From contig JAQCBK010000006.1 in the NCBI GenBank assembly GCA_027621505.1, positions 1 through 57,252 of the forward strand: a DNA stretch of 57,252 bases, in the 5' to 3' direction. Below, one piece after another: positions 45,780 through 54,281 of the stretch. The notes under the pieces were generated by a model. It saw only the letters and a list, made by a program, of their open reading frames with translations, had not been told where the DNA came from and did not search any database. Position 1 is the stretch's first letter. Every line of letters begins with the position of its first letter. The DNA is from Bacteroidota bacterium. Its GTDB lineage: Bacteria; Bacteroidota; Bacteroidia; Flavobacteriales; Flavobacteriaceae. A program made the position numbers and the translations under genes.

Positions 45780-46910
45780 TTAATCCTTGAGAATGAAAAG
45801 GTCTGAGGCGATGCCGTCGGAGAGAAACTTCGCCCCTTTGGAAACTTTTAATGCATCTCCATCCCAATAGAGCCTTTGAGGAATCAAATGATTTTCAACT
45901 TGTTGCTCAAGATAAGTTACATAGTGATTCCCGAAAGATTGATGGACTTTTTCCAATGAAACGCCTTTGGCAGTTCGTAGGCCCGTCATTATATACTCAT
46001 TAAAAGCTTCATGTTCTTTTAATTTTTCGTGTTGGGAGGGTAAAATACCCTGTTCAAGCGATTTCATATACTTTTGGTTATTGGCTATGTTCCAACTCCT
46101 TTTCCGGTATCCATCAAAACTGTGAGCTGCTGGCCCAATTCCAATATAGGCTTTGCCTTCCCAATAATTGGAGTTGTTGATCGACTGGAATCCTGGCTTA
46201 CTGTAATTGGAAAACTCATAGTTTTCCAAGCCAGCTTCTTCCATTCTATCCACCATCCAATCGTATTGTGATTTGACCCATTCCTCGTCAAGCAAGTCCA
46301 ACTGTTTTATTTTTACTAGATGTGCCAATACGGTTTTGGGTTCAACGGTGAGTGCGTAAGAAGACAAATGAGGTGGATCAAAGGACAAAGCACGATTTAA
46401 ATTGTTTTTCCAAGTCGTCGAATTACTGCCGGGAACGCCATAAATCAAGTCTATTGAAAAGTTATCAAAATAATGCGCTGTCCTTTCGATGGCATTGATC
46501 GCTTGTGCAGCAGAATGGATGCGATTCATCATCCTCAACTCATGATCAAAGAATGACTGAATTCCAATGCTGATTCGATTTACTCCTATGGATTTCAATT
46601 GATTTAAATAGGCATCAGAAACATCGTCAGGGTTGACCTCAATTGTAATTTCAATCTTATCATTGTGCAGAGAATCACGCATCACTATATTTAACAAATT
46701 TTCTATGGCTCTGGGCGATAATAGTGAAGGTGAACCTCCACCAAAATAGATGCTTTCCAATCTCTGTGGTATTTCATCATTTCTCAAGCTTATCTCCTTT
46801 TCAAACGCCTTAAGCATGGTTTGTTGATGCTTCAATTGGGTTGAAAAGTGAAAATTGCAATAATGACAAGCTTGGCGGCAAAAAGGAAAATGAAAGTAAA
46901 TCCCTGCCAT
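45780..46910 (-). CDS. hemW: Radical SAM heme chaperone HemW
   Basis: A HemN-like radical SAM protein of 376 residues. The cluster motif is C11-x3-C15-x2-C18 in PFCRQACHYCNFHF, which is the HemW form; true coproporphyrinogen dehydrogenase HemN has a longer N terminus. Other motifs: YFGGGSPSLLS, TIEVNPDDV, RISIGIQSF, DLIYGVPG. HemW inserts heme into client proteins. Its ATG overlaps the ruvC stop by one base. Confidence 0.92.
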   Translation of the reverse strand: MAGIYFHFPFCRQACHYCNFHFSTQLKHQQTMLKAFEKEISLRNDEIPQRLESIYFGGGSPSLLSPRAIENLLNIVMRDSLHNDKIEITIEVNPDDVSDAYLNQLKSIGVNRISIGIQSFFDHELRMMNRIHSAAQAINAIERTAHYFDNFSIDLIYGVPGSNSTTWKNNLNRALSFDPPHLSSYALTVEPKTVLAHLVKIKQLDLLDEEWVKSQYDWMVDRMEEAGLENYEFSNYSKPGFQSINNSNYWEGKAYIGIGPAAHSFDGYRKRSWNIANNQKYMKSLEQGILPSQHEKLKEHEAFNEYIMTGLRTAKGVSLEKVHQSFGNHYVTYLEQQVENHLIPQRLYWDGDALKVSKGAKFLSDGIASDLFILKD

Positions 46911-47470
46911 TAACCTGATTTTAATTTTTGTGGATTTTGACTCAGATAGGCCTGCCAGCCAGAATAGGTTTTTTGAGTGTCAGTTTTTCCGTCGTTAAAA
47001 TAGTGACATACGGCTGCTGCCAAGCCATCGGTAGCATCAAGATTTTTTGGTAACTCCTTAATCTTTAGTAGATTTTGCAACATCTTGGCAACTTGTTCTT
47101 TTGAGGCATTGCCATTACCGGTAATGGCCATTTTAATTTTTTTGGGGGAATATTCTGTAATGGGAACCTCTCGATACAAGCCTGCAGCCATGGCTACTCC
47201 CTGTGCGCGACCCAATTTTAACATGGACTGAACATTTTTTCCAAAAAATGGGGCTTCGATGGCTATCTGATCCGGATGAAACTCCTCGATCAATGCCAAA
47301 GTCCTTGAAAAAATTTGTTGGAGCTTAAGATAATGATTATCATATTTTTTGAGTTGGAGCTCGTGCATTTGCAGAAACTTCATCTGCCCCTTTTCTACTT
47401 GGATCAAACCAAATCCCATGATCGTTGTTCCAGGATCAATTCCCAATATGATCTGATCAGATATTTTCAT
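46910..47470 (-). CDS. ruvC: Holliday junction endonuclease RuvC
   Basis: Resolves Holliday junctions with RuvAB. It has 186 residues: LGIDPGTTIMGFG (catalytic Asp12), IEAPFFGKNVQS (Glu near 73), and DATDGLAAAVCH (C-terminal Asp near 143-146). ATG overlaps the preceding lipoprotein stop by 4 bases; hemW follows with a 1-base overlap. Confidence 0.95.
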   Translation of the reverse strand: MKISDQIILGIDPGTTIMGFGLIQVEKGQMKFLQMHELQLKKYDNHYLKLQQIFSRTLALIEEFHPDQIAIEAPFFGKNVQSMLKLGRAQGVAMAAGLYREVPITEYSPKKIKMAITGNGNASKEQVAKMLQNLLKIKELPKNLDATDGLAAAVCHYFNDGKTDTQKTYSGWQAYLSQNPQKLKSG

Positions 47471-47961
47471 TCAAAGGGTTGCGCCCTGATTTGCACAGGT
47501 AGACTAAACTGAGCATCGACATACACCCCAACATTGGTTTTCGTTGCGGGAAGGGCCGTGGGTAGATTGTTAACAGCCTCTTCCAAAGTAGACTCTAAAT
47601 AAGGCAAGGCCTCCAACAAACTGTTGGAAATATCTGCCTCTAACAAGCTGATTATCCCTTCTTTATCCACCTTAAGTTTTAAAGTAATCATGGCCTCTAT
47701 AGGAGTGGTTGCAACTAAATTCTGATTGGAGATGTAGGCCGTCAAACCCTCAGAAATCAAACTCTCAAAACATTCCAACTGTTCTTTTTTGGACAGAGAT
47801 TCGCATTCCGGATAACTGGGGGCTTGGTCTTTGGACGACCAACTGGATGCTTTTTTAATTTCTTCACTTGAAACGGTTGTAGATTCGAATACATCGCAGG
47901 AGGTCAGATGGATCAGGAATAAAAATAGAAGCAAGTGAAGTTTTATTTTTATTGTTTCCAT
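47467..47961 (-). CDS. Lipoprotein, TonB C-terminal-like
   Basis: A 164-residue lipoprotein with lipobox HLTSC near residue 22. The mature region (about 50-160) with YPECESLSKKEQLECF and a late VGVYVDAQFSLPVQIRA resembles periplasmic TonB-C-like domains found in many flavobacterial proteins, but there is no TonB membrane anchor or proline-rich linker. First gene of the operon with ruvC and hemW; no functional link is evident. Confidence 0.6.
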   Translation of the reverse strand: METIKIKLHLLLFLFLIHLTSCDVFESTTVSSEEIKKASSWSSKDQAPSYPECESLSKKEQLECFESLISEGLTAYISNQNLVATTPIEAMITLKLKVDKEGIISLLEADISNSLLEALPYLESTLEEAVNNLPTALPATKTNVGVYVDAQFSLPVQIRAQPFE

Positions 47962-48059
47962 GGTGTTGGGAAATTCTAGTTTTAATAAAAATACAAACTT
48001 TTCATCTATAAATAACCGAAAGCTTTTTATTTTTAAAGCGCATTCAACCTCAAAACGCT

Positions 48060-48557
48060 ATGGATTTTGTTTATATTCTGATTGGAGTAGTTTTCATTTT
48101 GTTGGGTTTTATCGGTAGTTTTGCTCCTGTTATTCCTGGACCTATTACGGCTTGGCTGGGCTTACTAATTTTGCATCAGACTTCATTTTTAAACCCGAAT
48201 GTTCAATTCTTGGTCATCACATTTATTGTTGCAATTGGTGTTTTTATATTGGATTATTTCATTCCTATGATTGGTGCAAAAAAATTTGGAGGAACCCGAT
48301 GGGGTGTTATTGGCTCCACAGTGGGATTGATTATCGGCCTGATATTTCTAGGACCACTTGGAATTTTGATGGGTGCTTTTTTTGGGGCGTTGGTGGGTGA
48401 ACTGGTTCATGATTCCTCAAATCAACGAACGGCTCTCCGGGCTGCATTTGGCTCCCTGATTGGATTTTTAACCGGAGTACTTTTGAAATTTTCTGTTACC
48501 CTAATTTATGCCATTTATTTCTTTAAAATTCTGTGGGAAAGCCACCATCCATTTTAA
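48060..48557 (+). CDS. DUF456 membrane protein
   Basis: A 165-residue protein with about five hydrophobic helices and the glycine-rich stretches GLIIGLIFLGPLGILMGAFF typical of DUF456 (PF04306-like) proteins. Function unknown. It stands alone; a TATTTTTA near-consensus -7 lies about 30 bases upstream. Confidence 0.8.
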   Translation: MDFVYILIGVVFILLGFIGSFAPVIPGPITAWLGLLILHQTSFLNPNVQFLVITFIVAIGVFILDYFIPMIGAKKFGGTRWGVIGSTVGLIIGLIFLGPLGILMGAFFGALVGELVHDSSNQRTALRAAFGSLIGFLTGVLLKFSVTLIYAIYFFKILWESHHPF

Positions 48558-48667
48558 TCCTATGTGTGTCCCCCTAACGATAAAAGTTCAATCAAACCAC
48601 AACACTATATTTATTTAATGAAATTTTCATGTTGTTGGAGGAATGGCTTTTCCTATCCTCTATACTT

Positions 48668-48952
48668 TCAGTTATGGGGGATCACATCCGATTGAGATAT
48701 TTTTTTTTGATAAGCTGTTTTAACTGCTGTATAGTGGTTGGTAGCACCCAATTTTTGAAAAAGTTGGTGACATACAGACTCGTAAACTTTTTGGTCAAGA
48801 TTAAGAAGTTTTCTGATCTCATCAAAAGTCAATCCCAAGGCCATGGACTTGAGAACGGTAAATTCGGATGAACTGAATGGGGCTGGTTTTCCCAGAGCTG
48901 CAGGTTGTTTCATAGTAAATCTAGTTTGGCTGACGATCCAAGTGGGCTTCAA
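48668..48952 (-). CDS. Solo LuxR-type HTH protein
   Basis: A 94-residue protein (81 if the ATG at 48913 is used). Residues about 26-85 fit the LuxR/NarL DNA-binding domain: FSSSEFTVLKSMALGLTFDEI (helix 1 region), RKLLNLDQKVYESVCHQLFQKLGATNHYTAV (recognition helix and KLG turn). There is no receiver or sensor domain and no kinase next door. A -7 box lies at 49012-49019. Role likely transcriptional, target unknown. Confidence 0.7.
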   Translation of the reverse strand: MKPTWIVSQTRFTMKQPAALGKPAPFSSSEFTVLKSMALGLTFDEIRKLLNLDQKVYESVCHQLFQKLGATNHYTAVKTAYQKKISQSDVIPHN

Positions 48953-49011
48953 AATAACCCGAATGGATGGTCACGATTTGTTGGTTGCAATTTGCAAAAT
49001 CTGGATAGGCT

Positions 49012-49019
49012 CAAAGATA
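49012..49019 (-). promoter_or_regulatory. Promoter -7 box of the LuxR-type gene
   Basis: Minus-strand TATCTTTG, an exact TAnnTTTG, giving a leader of roughly 50 bases to the ATG at 48952 or 90 to 48913. Confidence 0.5.
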
Positions 49020-49142
49020 GAGGTGTAATATTTGGTGAGGATTATATTTTTTCGGCTGTTACCGTGTAATACTTGGTAAATTTTTTCAAAATTAGAACGT
49101 AAGTTTATTCCTACACTTTTTAAGTTCGAGTCTGTTGAGACG

Positions 49143-49176
49143 GTTGACTATTATTTTTTATTAATTTTACGTCAAC
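49143..49176. repeat. Inverted repeat around a promoter-like box
   Basis: GTTGAC (49143-49148) and GTCAAC (49171-49176) are exact inverted repeats 22 bases apart. They flank a TAATTTTA near-consensus -7 box (49162-49169), and the second arm ends 2 bases before the ATG at 49179. It could be an operator for the small-membrane-protein/sigma-factor operon. Confidence 0.35.
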
Positions 49177-49178
49177 TT

Positions 49179-49385
49179 ATGGAACTTTTTTTAATTACTT
49201 TTCTTCTGTTGGGGATCGCATTTGCGGGGATAGCCATCAAAATATGGGCAAAAAAAGGAGGAGAATTCTCGGGTACTTGCGCGAGTCAAAGCCCTTTTTT
49301 GAACAAAGAAAATGAAACCTGTAGCTACTGTGGCAAAATCCCCTCAGAACAAAATTGCAAAGTGACAAACCCCAGTCACAACTAA
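49179..49385 (+). CDS. Small membrane protein with Cys-rich tail
   Basis: 68 residues: one N-terminal membrane helix (about 3-23), a basic stop (KIWAKKGG), then a cytoplasmic tail with cysteines in GTCASQSPF, ETCSYCGK and NCKVTN. The spacing C-x(16)-C-x2-C recalls a half zinc ribbon. Similar small proteins are common in Flavobacteriia and have no known function. The sigma-factor gene starts 10 bases downstream, so the two are probably co-expressed. Confidence 0.7.
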   Translation: MELFLITFLLLGIAFAGIAIKIWAKKGGEFSGTCASQSPFLNKENETCSYCGKIPSEQNCKVTNPSHN

Positions 49386-49395
49386 CATTCAGTCC

Positions 49396-49950
49396 ATGAA
49401 GGATGTTAATCTTACCGTTAGACAAGCAAAAAATCAAGACCAAAAAGCCTTTAACGATTTGTTTAATTTCCATTGGGACTACCTCTATAAGCATCTGCTA
49501 AAAAAGACGGGCAATAGTCAAATGGCAGAGGAAATTTCAATCATCACTTTCGCAAGAGCTTTCGACCGAATTTCTACTTTTGATGAAGCATTTGAATTCA
49601 AAACTTGGTTATTAACCATTTCCAAAAACATCCATTTGGATCAGTTGAGAAGGGATCGAAAAAAAGTAAGTATCAAAACCATGTCAAACACCACTGATTT
49701 GCAAAACTTGACAACTGAAAATCACCCCTCTCCCGAGGATATATTGATTACCTACGAAAATTTGGAATCCCTAAAAAATCATATTAAATCCCTCAGTGAC
49801 GATTATCGAAAAGTCATATCCTATCGTTTTTTTATGGGGCTATCCTACAATGAAATCTGTAATAAGATGAATCAACCCATCAATACAGTCAAAGTAAAAA
49901 TTATGAGAGCCAAACTATTACTTAATAAAAAAATTAATGATGGTGCTTAA
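49396..49950 (+). CDS. ECF-type RNA polymerase sigma factor
   Basis: 184 residues. Region 2 is about 14-85 (FNDLFNFHWDYLYKHLLKK ... WLLTISKNIHLDQLRRD) and region 4 about 125-178 (LKSLSDDYRKVI-type, then GLSYNEICNKMNQPINTVKVKI HTH). No anti-sigma factor is adjacent, unlike many ECF systems; the small Cys-containing membrane protein just upstream is the only candidate. Its last 14 bases overlap the transporter gene. Confidence 0.88.
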   Translation: MKDVNLTVRQAKNQDQKAFNDLFNFHWDYLYKHLLKKTGNSQMAEEISIITFARAFDRISTFDEAFEFKTWLLTISKNIHLDQLRRDRKKVSIKTMSNTTDLQNLTTENHPSPEDILITYENLESLKNHIKSLSDDYRKVISYRFFMGLSYNEICNKMNQPINTVKVKIMRAKLLLNKKINDGA

Positions 49951-51157
49951 TAAGCTGAAAAAATTAGGCCCTGGCTTGCTCTTCGCTGGTGCAGCCATTG
50001 GGGTCTCTCATTTGGTTCAATCTACTCGAGCTGGAGCCGACTACGGATGGGGCTTATTGTGGGCACTCCTATTGGTGAATCTATTCAAATATCCCTTTTT
50101 TCAATTTGGCCCACGTTACGCCTTGGCCACTGGTGAGAGTCTGTTGGATGGTTACTACAAACTTGGAAAAAATTATTTGTGGATTTTTTTCTTTCTCAAT
50201 TTTACTACCATGTTCACCATACAAACGGCCGTTACGGTTGTTACCGCAGGACTCGCCTCCAATCTTTTCCAAATCAATACCGATATCGTTTATTGGTGTA
50301 TCGGCGTTACTGCGGTTTGCTACACCATTCTTTTGATTGGCCGGTACCAACTGTTGGACAAGGTGATCAAAATTATTATTTTGATGCTCACCATCAGCAG
50401 TGTTTTGGCAGTAATGATTGCCTTTATAAAGGAGGGAAAATCGATTGACCTGACTCCGGTTTTTCCTGAAGGAGCAGGATTTCTTTTTTTAATCGCTTTT
50501 ATGGGCTGGATGCCAGCACCAATGGATATCTCCATTTGGCATTCTATTTGGATTTTGGAGAAAAAAAATGACTTGAAAAACAATTTGTCCCTTAAAGATG
50601 GACTTTTCGATTTCAATGTGGGTTATATCACCACGGTTTTTTTAGGGATTTGCTTTTTGGGCTTAGGGGCGTTAGTAATGTTTGGATCTGATTTGGCATT
50701 CTCTAATCAAGGAAATGTATTTGCTGGACAACTGATCGATCTTTACACCTCCAACTTAGGAGATGCCGCCCATGGCATAATAGCCGTTGCAGCCCTAACG
50801 ACAATGTTCAGTACCACCATCACTACTTTGGACGCTTCTCCTAGGGCCATGTCCAAAACCATCCAATTGCTTTTTCAAAAACCTCAAAAAGATTATTACC
50901 TGACTTGGATCAGTCTGCTGGCGGCAGGAACTTGTTTAATTTTTCTTCTTTTACTTTCAGAAATGGGGTTGTTGGTACAGATTGCCACTGTTTTATCCTT
51001 TATCACCGCTCCCTTCTATGCGATCCTAAATTATCGCTTGATCACCAGTAAACACGTCCCCAAAAAAGATCAACCTTCGGCAAAAATTAAAATATTGAGC
51101 ATCCTGGGTATCATTTTTTTATCGGGTTTCACGCTGGTTTACCTTTTGAGTCTCTAA
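49937..51157 (+). CDS. Nramp-family transporter with altered metal site
   Basis: A 406-residue membrane protein with about 11 helices. It starts LKKLGPGLLFAGAAIG and has the Nramp helix-1 end RAGADYGWGLLW. The metal-binding DPGN of helix 1 is replaced (IGVSHLVQST at that place), and the helix-6 MPH is GWMPAPMD, so two of the three side-chain ligand positions differ. The substrate may not be Mn2+ or Fe2+. It overlaps the sigma-factor gene by 14 bases. Confidence 0.8.
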   Translation: MMVLNKLKKLGPGLLFAGAAIGVSHLVQSTRAGADYGWGLLWALLLVNLFKYPFFQFGPRYALATGESLLDGYYKLGKNYLWIFFFLNFTTMFTIQTAVTVVTAGLASNLFQINTDIVYWCIGVTAVCYTILLIGRYQLLDKVIKIIILMLTISSVLAVMIAFIKEGKSIDLTPVFPEGAGFLFLIAFMGWMPAPMDISIWHSIWILEKKNDLKNNLSLKDGLFDFNVGYITTVFLGICFLGLGALVMFGSDLAFSNQGNVFAGQLIDLYTSNLGDAAHGIIAVAALTTMFSTTITTLDASPRAMSKTIQLLFQKPQKDYYLTWISLLAAGTCLIFLLLLSEMGLLVQIATVLSFITAPFYAILNYRLITSKHVPKKDQPSAKIKILSILGIIFLSGFTLVYLLSL

Positions 51158-51176
51158 AATTTAGTTTGTATCTTTG
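51145..51176 (+). promoter_or_regulatory. Promoter of lipA
   Basis: TTTG (51145-51148), 20 bases, then TATCTTTG (51169-51176), both matching consensus. The G of the -7 box is only 12 bases before the TTG start of lipA, so the mRNA would have almost no leader. Confidence 0.6.
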
Positions 51177-51187
51177 ATTAAAAAGTT

Positions 51188-52057
51188 TTGGAAACAGTAG
51201 AGAAAGACGTCAAGCGAGAGGGAAAACCAAAATGGATACGCGTCAAGCTACCCACCGGGAAAAAGTACACTGAACTCAGAGGCTTAGTGGATCGTTACCA
51301 ACTCAATACCATATGTACTTCTGGTAGCTGCCCCAATATGGGAGAATGTTGGGCAGAGGGTACTGCTACTTTTATGATTTTGGGAAATATCTGTACTCGC
51401 TCTTGTGGTTTTTGTGGGGTAAAAACAGGTAGACCTAGAAATGTGGATTGGGAAGAACCTGAAAAAGTGGCTCAGTCCATCAAAATCATGAAAATCAAAC
51501 ATGCAGTCATCACCTCAGTGGATCGGGATGACCTCAAGGACATGGGGTCCATTATTTGGAATGAGACCATCAAGGCCATCAGAAGGCTCAACCCCCAAAC
51601 CACGCTTGAAACACTCATTCCTGACTTTCAAGGAAATACCACCAACATTGACCGGATCATAGAAGCAGCACCAGAGGTGGTCTCCCACAACCTTGAGACG
51701 GTAAGAAGATTGACAAGAGAGGTTAGGGTACAAGCCAAATACGATCAAAGTTTAGCCGTTTTAAGCTATCTTAAAAAGAATGGCGTCAAAAGAACCAAAT
51801 CTGGAATAATGCTCGGGCTTGGTGAAAAAGAGGAAGAAGTAATGGAAACCCTTCACGATTTGAGAAATGCGGATGTTGAGGTGGTTACCATTGGACAATA
51901 CCTCCAACCCTCCAAAAAACATTTACCGGTTAAATCATTCATCACTCCAGATGTCTTTAAGAAATATGAAACTTTTGCGAAAGACCTTGGATTCAGGCAT
52001 GTAGAGAGTGGACCCCTGGTTCGTTCTTCTTATAAAGCCCACAAGCACGTACACTAA
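51188..52057 (+). CDS. lipA: Lipoyl synthase
   Basis: A radical SAM enzyme that inserts two sulfurs into octanoyl groups of lipoyl domains, such as the E2 partner of pyruvate dehydrogenase. It has 289 residues: auxiliary cluster CTSGSCPNMGEC (near 39-50), radical SAM CTRSCGFC (near 69-76), and the C-terminal RSSYKA. The start is TTG at 51188: METVEKDVK fits the family N terminus and no ATG lies nearby in frame. Convergent with lpxK, 4-base overlap of stops. Confidence 0.95.
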   Translation: METVEKDVKREGKPKWIRVKLPTGKKYTELRGLVDRYQLNTICTSGSCPNMGECWAEGTATFMILGNICTRSCGFCGVKTGRPRNVDWEEPEKVAQSIKIMKIKHAVITSVDRDDLKDMGSIIWNETIKAIRRLNPQTTLETLIPDFQGNTTNIDRIIEAAPEVVSHNLETVRRLTREVRVQAKYDQSLAVLSYLKKNGVKRTKSGIMLGLGEKEEEVMETLHDLRNADVEVVTIGQYLQPSKKHLPVKSFITPDVFKKYETFAKDLGFRHVESGPLVRSSYKAHKHVH

Positions 52058-53067
52058 AGATTCTGGATCATCTGAACAAAGAGAGTTTGTTCCTCTTCAA
52101 AAATGAAATCCTGTTCAATTTTAATGCAGAAGAGGTTTTCATCAGTGAGTATTTGAGCCAGCTTGGCGTAATCTTTTTCGGTGGTTAAAATGATTTTTCC
52201 CTTTGCCTTTTCTTTAATAATTATGGCATCGGACTGGTTGTAGTTGTGGTGGTCTTTGAACCTTAAATGATCAAAAGTCCCATATTGATTTTTTAGATGA
52301 CCGACCAAGTGACTGGGATCTGCAATGCCCGTAATCAACAAAAATCCATTTTCCAAAACTTTTGACTCAAAGGTTTTCTCTTTCTGCGACAGAAAATTAG
52401 CATAGGTAATTTTGGTAAAAAAAACAGGCGCTTTTGTTTTGATCTTCTTTAAAAAAACTTGCTTTTGATCGGTAGTAAAATCCTCTGGTGTTCTGGTAAC
52501 CAGAATTAGGTCGGCTCTATTGGCTCCTGATCTCCGCTCTCTTAAATTCCCAACAGGAAATAAAAAATCCTTAAAGTAAGGTCGATCGAAAGCAGTGGTC
52601 ATGATCAAGAATCGAGGATGCACCCAACGGTGCTGCATCACATCGTCCAAAATCAATTTATCTGGGGGCACCTTCAAATTCTGAATGACTTGGATGGCTT
52701 TCTTTCTATTTTCGGAGACCACAACAAGGCTATTCGTATACCTCTCCCTAAACTGATTGGGTTCATCTCCAAGCGTGGAAGCATCATCGTCGGGACCTGC
52801 TATTATCAATCCTTTGGTTTTTCTTCCATAGCCCCTACTCAATGTGCCTATTTTGAAATTGGGTTGTAGGCGTTTGATAAGATCCATAACCACCACCGAT
52901 TTGCCAGTGCCTCCCATGGCTAGGTTCCCAACACCTATGGTTGGGAGATCTGGTTTTTTGGAGGAAAAAATTCCCCAATCAAACATCAAATTCCTCACCA
53001 TCGTGATGCCACCATAAAGTAAGGCAATGGGAAATAAAAGAAAACGTAGCTTATTTAATACTTGCAT
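52054..53067 (-). CDS. lpxK: Tetraacyldisaccharide 4'-kinase
   Basis: Phosphorylates the 4' position of the lipid A precursor at the inner membrane. It has 337 residues: N-terminal hydrophobic anchor (about 5-25), P-loop VGNLAMGGTGKS (46-57), SRGYGRKTKG, DDVMQHRWV with the catalytic Asp, and ILTTEKDYAKL. With waaA in the same window it supports LPS of the lipid A type. Confidence 0.94.
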   Translation of the reverse strand: MQVLNKLRFLLFPIALLYGGITMVRNLMFDWGIFSSKKPDLPTIGVGNLAMGGTGKSVVVMDLIKRLQPNFKIGTLSRGYGRKTKGLIIAGPDDDASTLGDEPNQFRERYTNSLVVVSENRKKAIQVIQNLKVPPDKLILDDVMQHRWVHPRFLIMTTAFDRPYFKDFLFPVGNLRERRSGANRADLILVTRTPEDFTTDQKQVFLKKIKTKAPVFFTKITYANFLSQKEKTFESKVLENGFLLITGIADPSHLVGHLKNQYGTFDHLRFKDHHNYNQSDAIIIKEKAKGKIILTTEKDYAKLAQILTDENLFCIKIEQDFIFEEEQTLFVQMIQNL

Positions 53068-53143
53068 TACAAACTCAAATTTAGAAAAACCGCAGATAAC
53101 GCCTCAAGAAAAAGAAGATATAACGACCACAGAAAGATAATAC

Positions 53144-53151
53144 TATATTTG
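53144..53151 (+). promoter_or_regulatory. Promoter -7 box of the Nif3-like gene
   Basis: TATATTTG, an exact TAnnTTTG. Its expected transcription start is about 53157, after the in-frame ATG at 53154 but before the one at 53169, so it selects the latter as start codon. Confidence 0.6.
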
Positions 53152-53168
53152 CATTGAATATCGGAAGG

Positions 53169-54281
53169 ATGAAAATCAAGGAAATAACTTCAGTGCTAGA
53201 GCAATGGGCACCCTTAGCTTATGCCGAAGATTTTGATAACGTAGGTCTTTTGGTCGGGAATGAAACCGAAGACTGTACAGGCGTTCTGATCAGTCACGAT
53301 GCATTGGAAAATGTAATTGACGAAGCGATTGATTTGGGATACAATTTGATTGTTTGTTTTCATCCCATTATTTTCTCTGGTTTAAAAAAAATAGCGGGTC
53401 AAAATTATGTCACCAGAGTCGTTGTTAAAGCGATCAAAAACGATATAGCAATTTATGCGCTTCATACTGCATTGGACAATCACAAAAAGGGGGTGAGTTA
53501 TGCCCTCGCCCAAGCACTGAATTTAAAAGATATCGAAATACTGGTACCCCAAAAAAACAGCTTGAAACAATTGACTGCCTATGTCCCCAAAGAAAATGCA
53601 AATGCCTTACTAGATGCTCTTTATGGTGCGGGAGCAGGAGCATTGGGAGATTATGATGAGTGCAGTTTCGTTAACGAGGGCATGGGACATTTTAAAGGAA
53701 ACGAAAATTCCAACCCTCATATTGGAACGCCAATGATCGGTGAATCCGTGGAAGAGGTTCAAATCAATCTCATCTATCAAAAACATTTGGAACAAAAAAT
53801 ATTGCAAACCCTATTTGACCAACATCCATACGAGACAGTCGCTTATGAAATTTATAGATTAGACAACCAAAATCAAACCATTGGGATGGGCAGTATAGGA
53901 ACATTAGAAAAAGAAATGGGTGAGACCGCTTTTCTTGAAATGGTAGGGGAAAAATTGGAAACTGGCTTTTTGCGACACAGTGCACTGGAGGGTAAAAAAA
54001 TCAAAAAAGTAGCTGTGCTGGGGGGATCGGGTAGCTTTGCCATTCCCAATGCAAAACAGATGGAAGCTGATGCTTTTATAACCGCTGACTTGAAATACCA
54101 CGATTTTTTTCAAGCGGAGAAACAGCTACTGTTGATTGATGCAGGACATTATGAAACTGAGCGCTTCACAAAAAAAATAATCCATGACCATCTTATGGAA
54201 AAATTACCTAATTTTGCGACTGCTTTATCAAAATCGATAACCAACCCTGTAAAGTATTTTTCTGATGCCAAAAAAAAGTGA
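53169..54281 (+). CDS. Nif3-like dinuclear metal-centre protein
   Basis: A 370-residue Nif3/YbgI-family protein with an inserted central domain (about 130-250), the long form. Metal-site motifs: EDFDNVGLLVG (near 19-29), CFHPIIFSGLKKI (near 65) and ALHTALDN (near 100) in the first half, then DAGHYETE near the C terminus. GTP cyclohydrolase-I type 2 is the name often given, but the reaction is unproven. Start chosen at 53169 from the promoter position and the family N terminus MKIKEITSVLEQ. It overlaps the next gene by 17 bases. Confidence 0.9.
   Translation: MKIKEITSVLEQWAPLAYAEDFDNVGLLVGNETEDCTGVLISHDALENVIDEAIDLGYNLIVCFHPIIFSGLKKIAGQNYVTRVVVKAIKNDIAIYALHTALDNHKKGVSYALAQALNLKDIEILVPQKNSLKQLTAYVPKENANALLDALYGAGAGALGDYDECSFVNEGMGHFKGNENSNPHIGTPMIGESVEEVQINLIYQKHLEQKILQTLFDQHPYETVAYEIYRLDNQNQTIGMGSIGTLEKEMGETAFLEMVGEKLETGFLRHSALEGKKIKKVAVLGGSGSFAIPNAKQMEADAFITADLKYHDFFQAEKQLLLIDAGHYETERFTKKIIHDHLMEKLPNFATALSKSITNPVKYFSDAKKK

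Noticed and set aside
48629-48871. 80-codon plus-strand frame
   Set aside because: It is the antisense of the LuxR-type HTH gene, which has the better family match.
53154-53168. ATG at 53154 as start of the Nif3-like gene
   Set aside because: It lies at or before the transcription start predicted from TATATTTG, and the family begins at MKIKEI.
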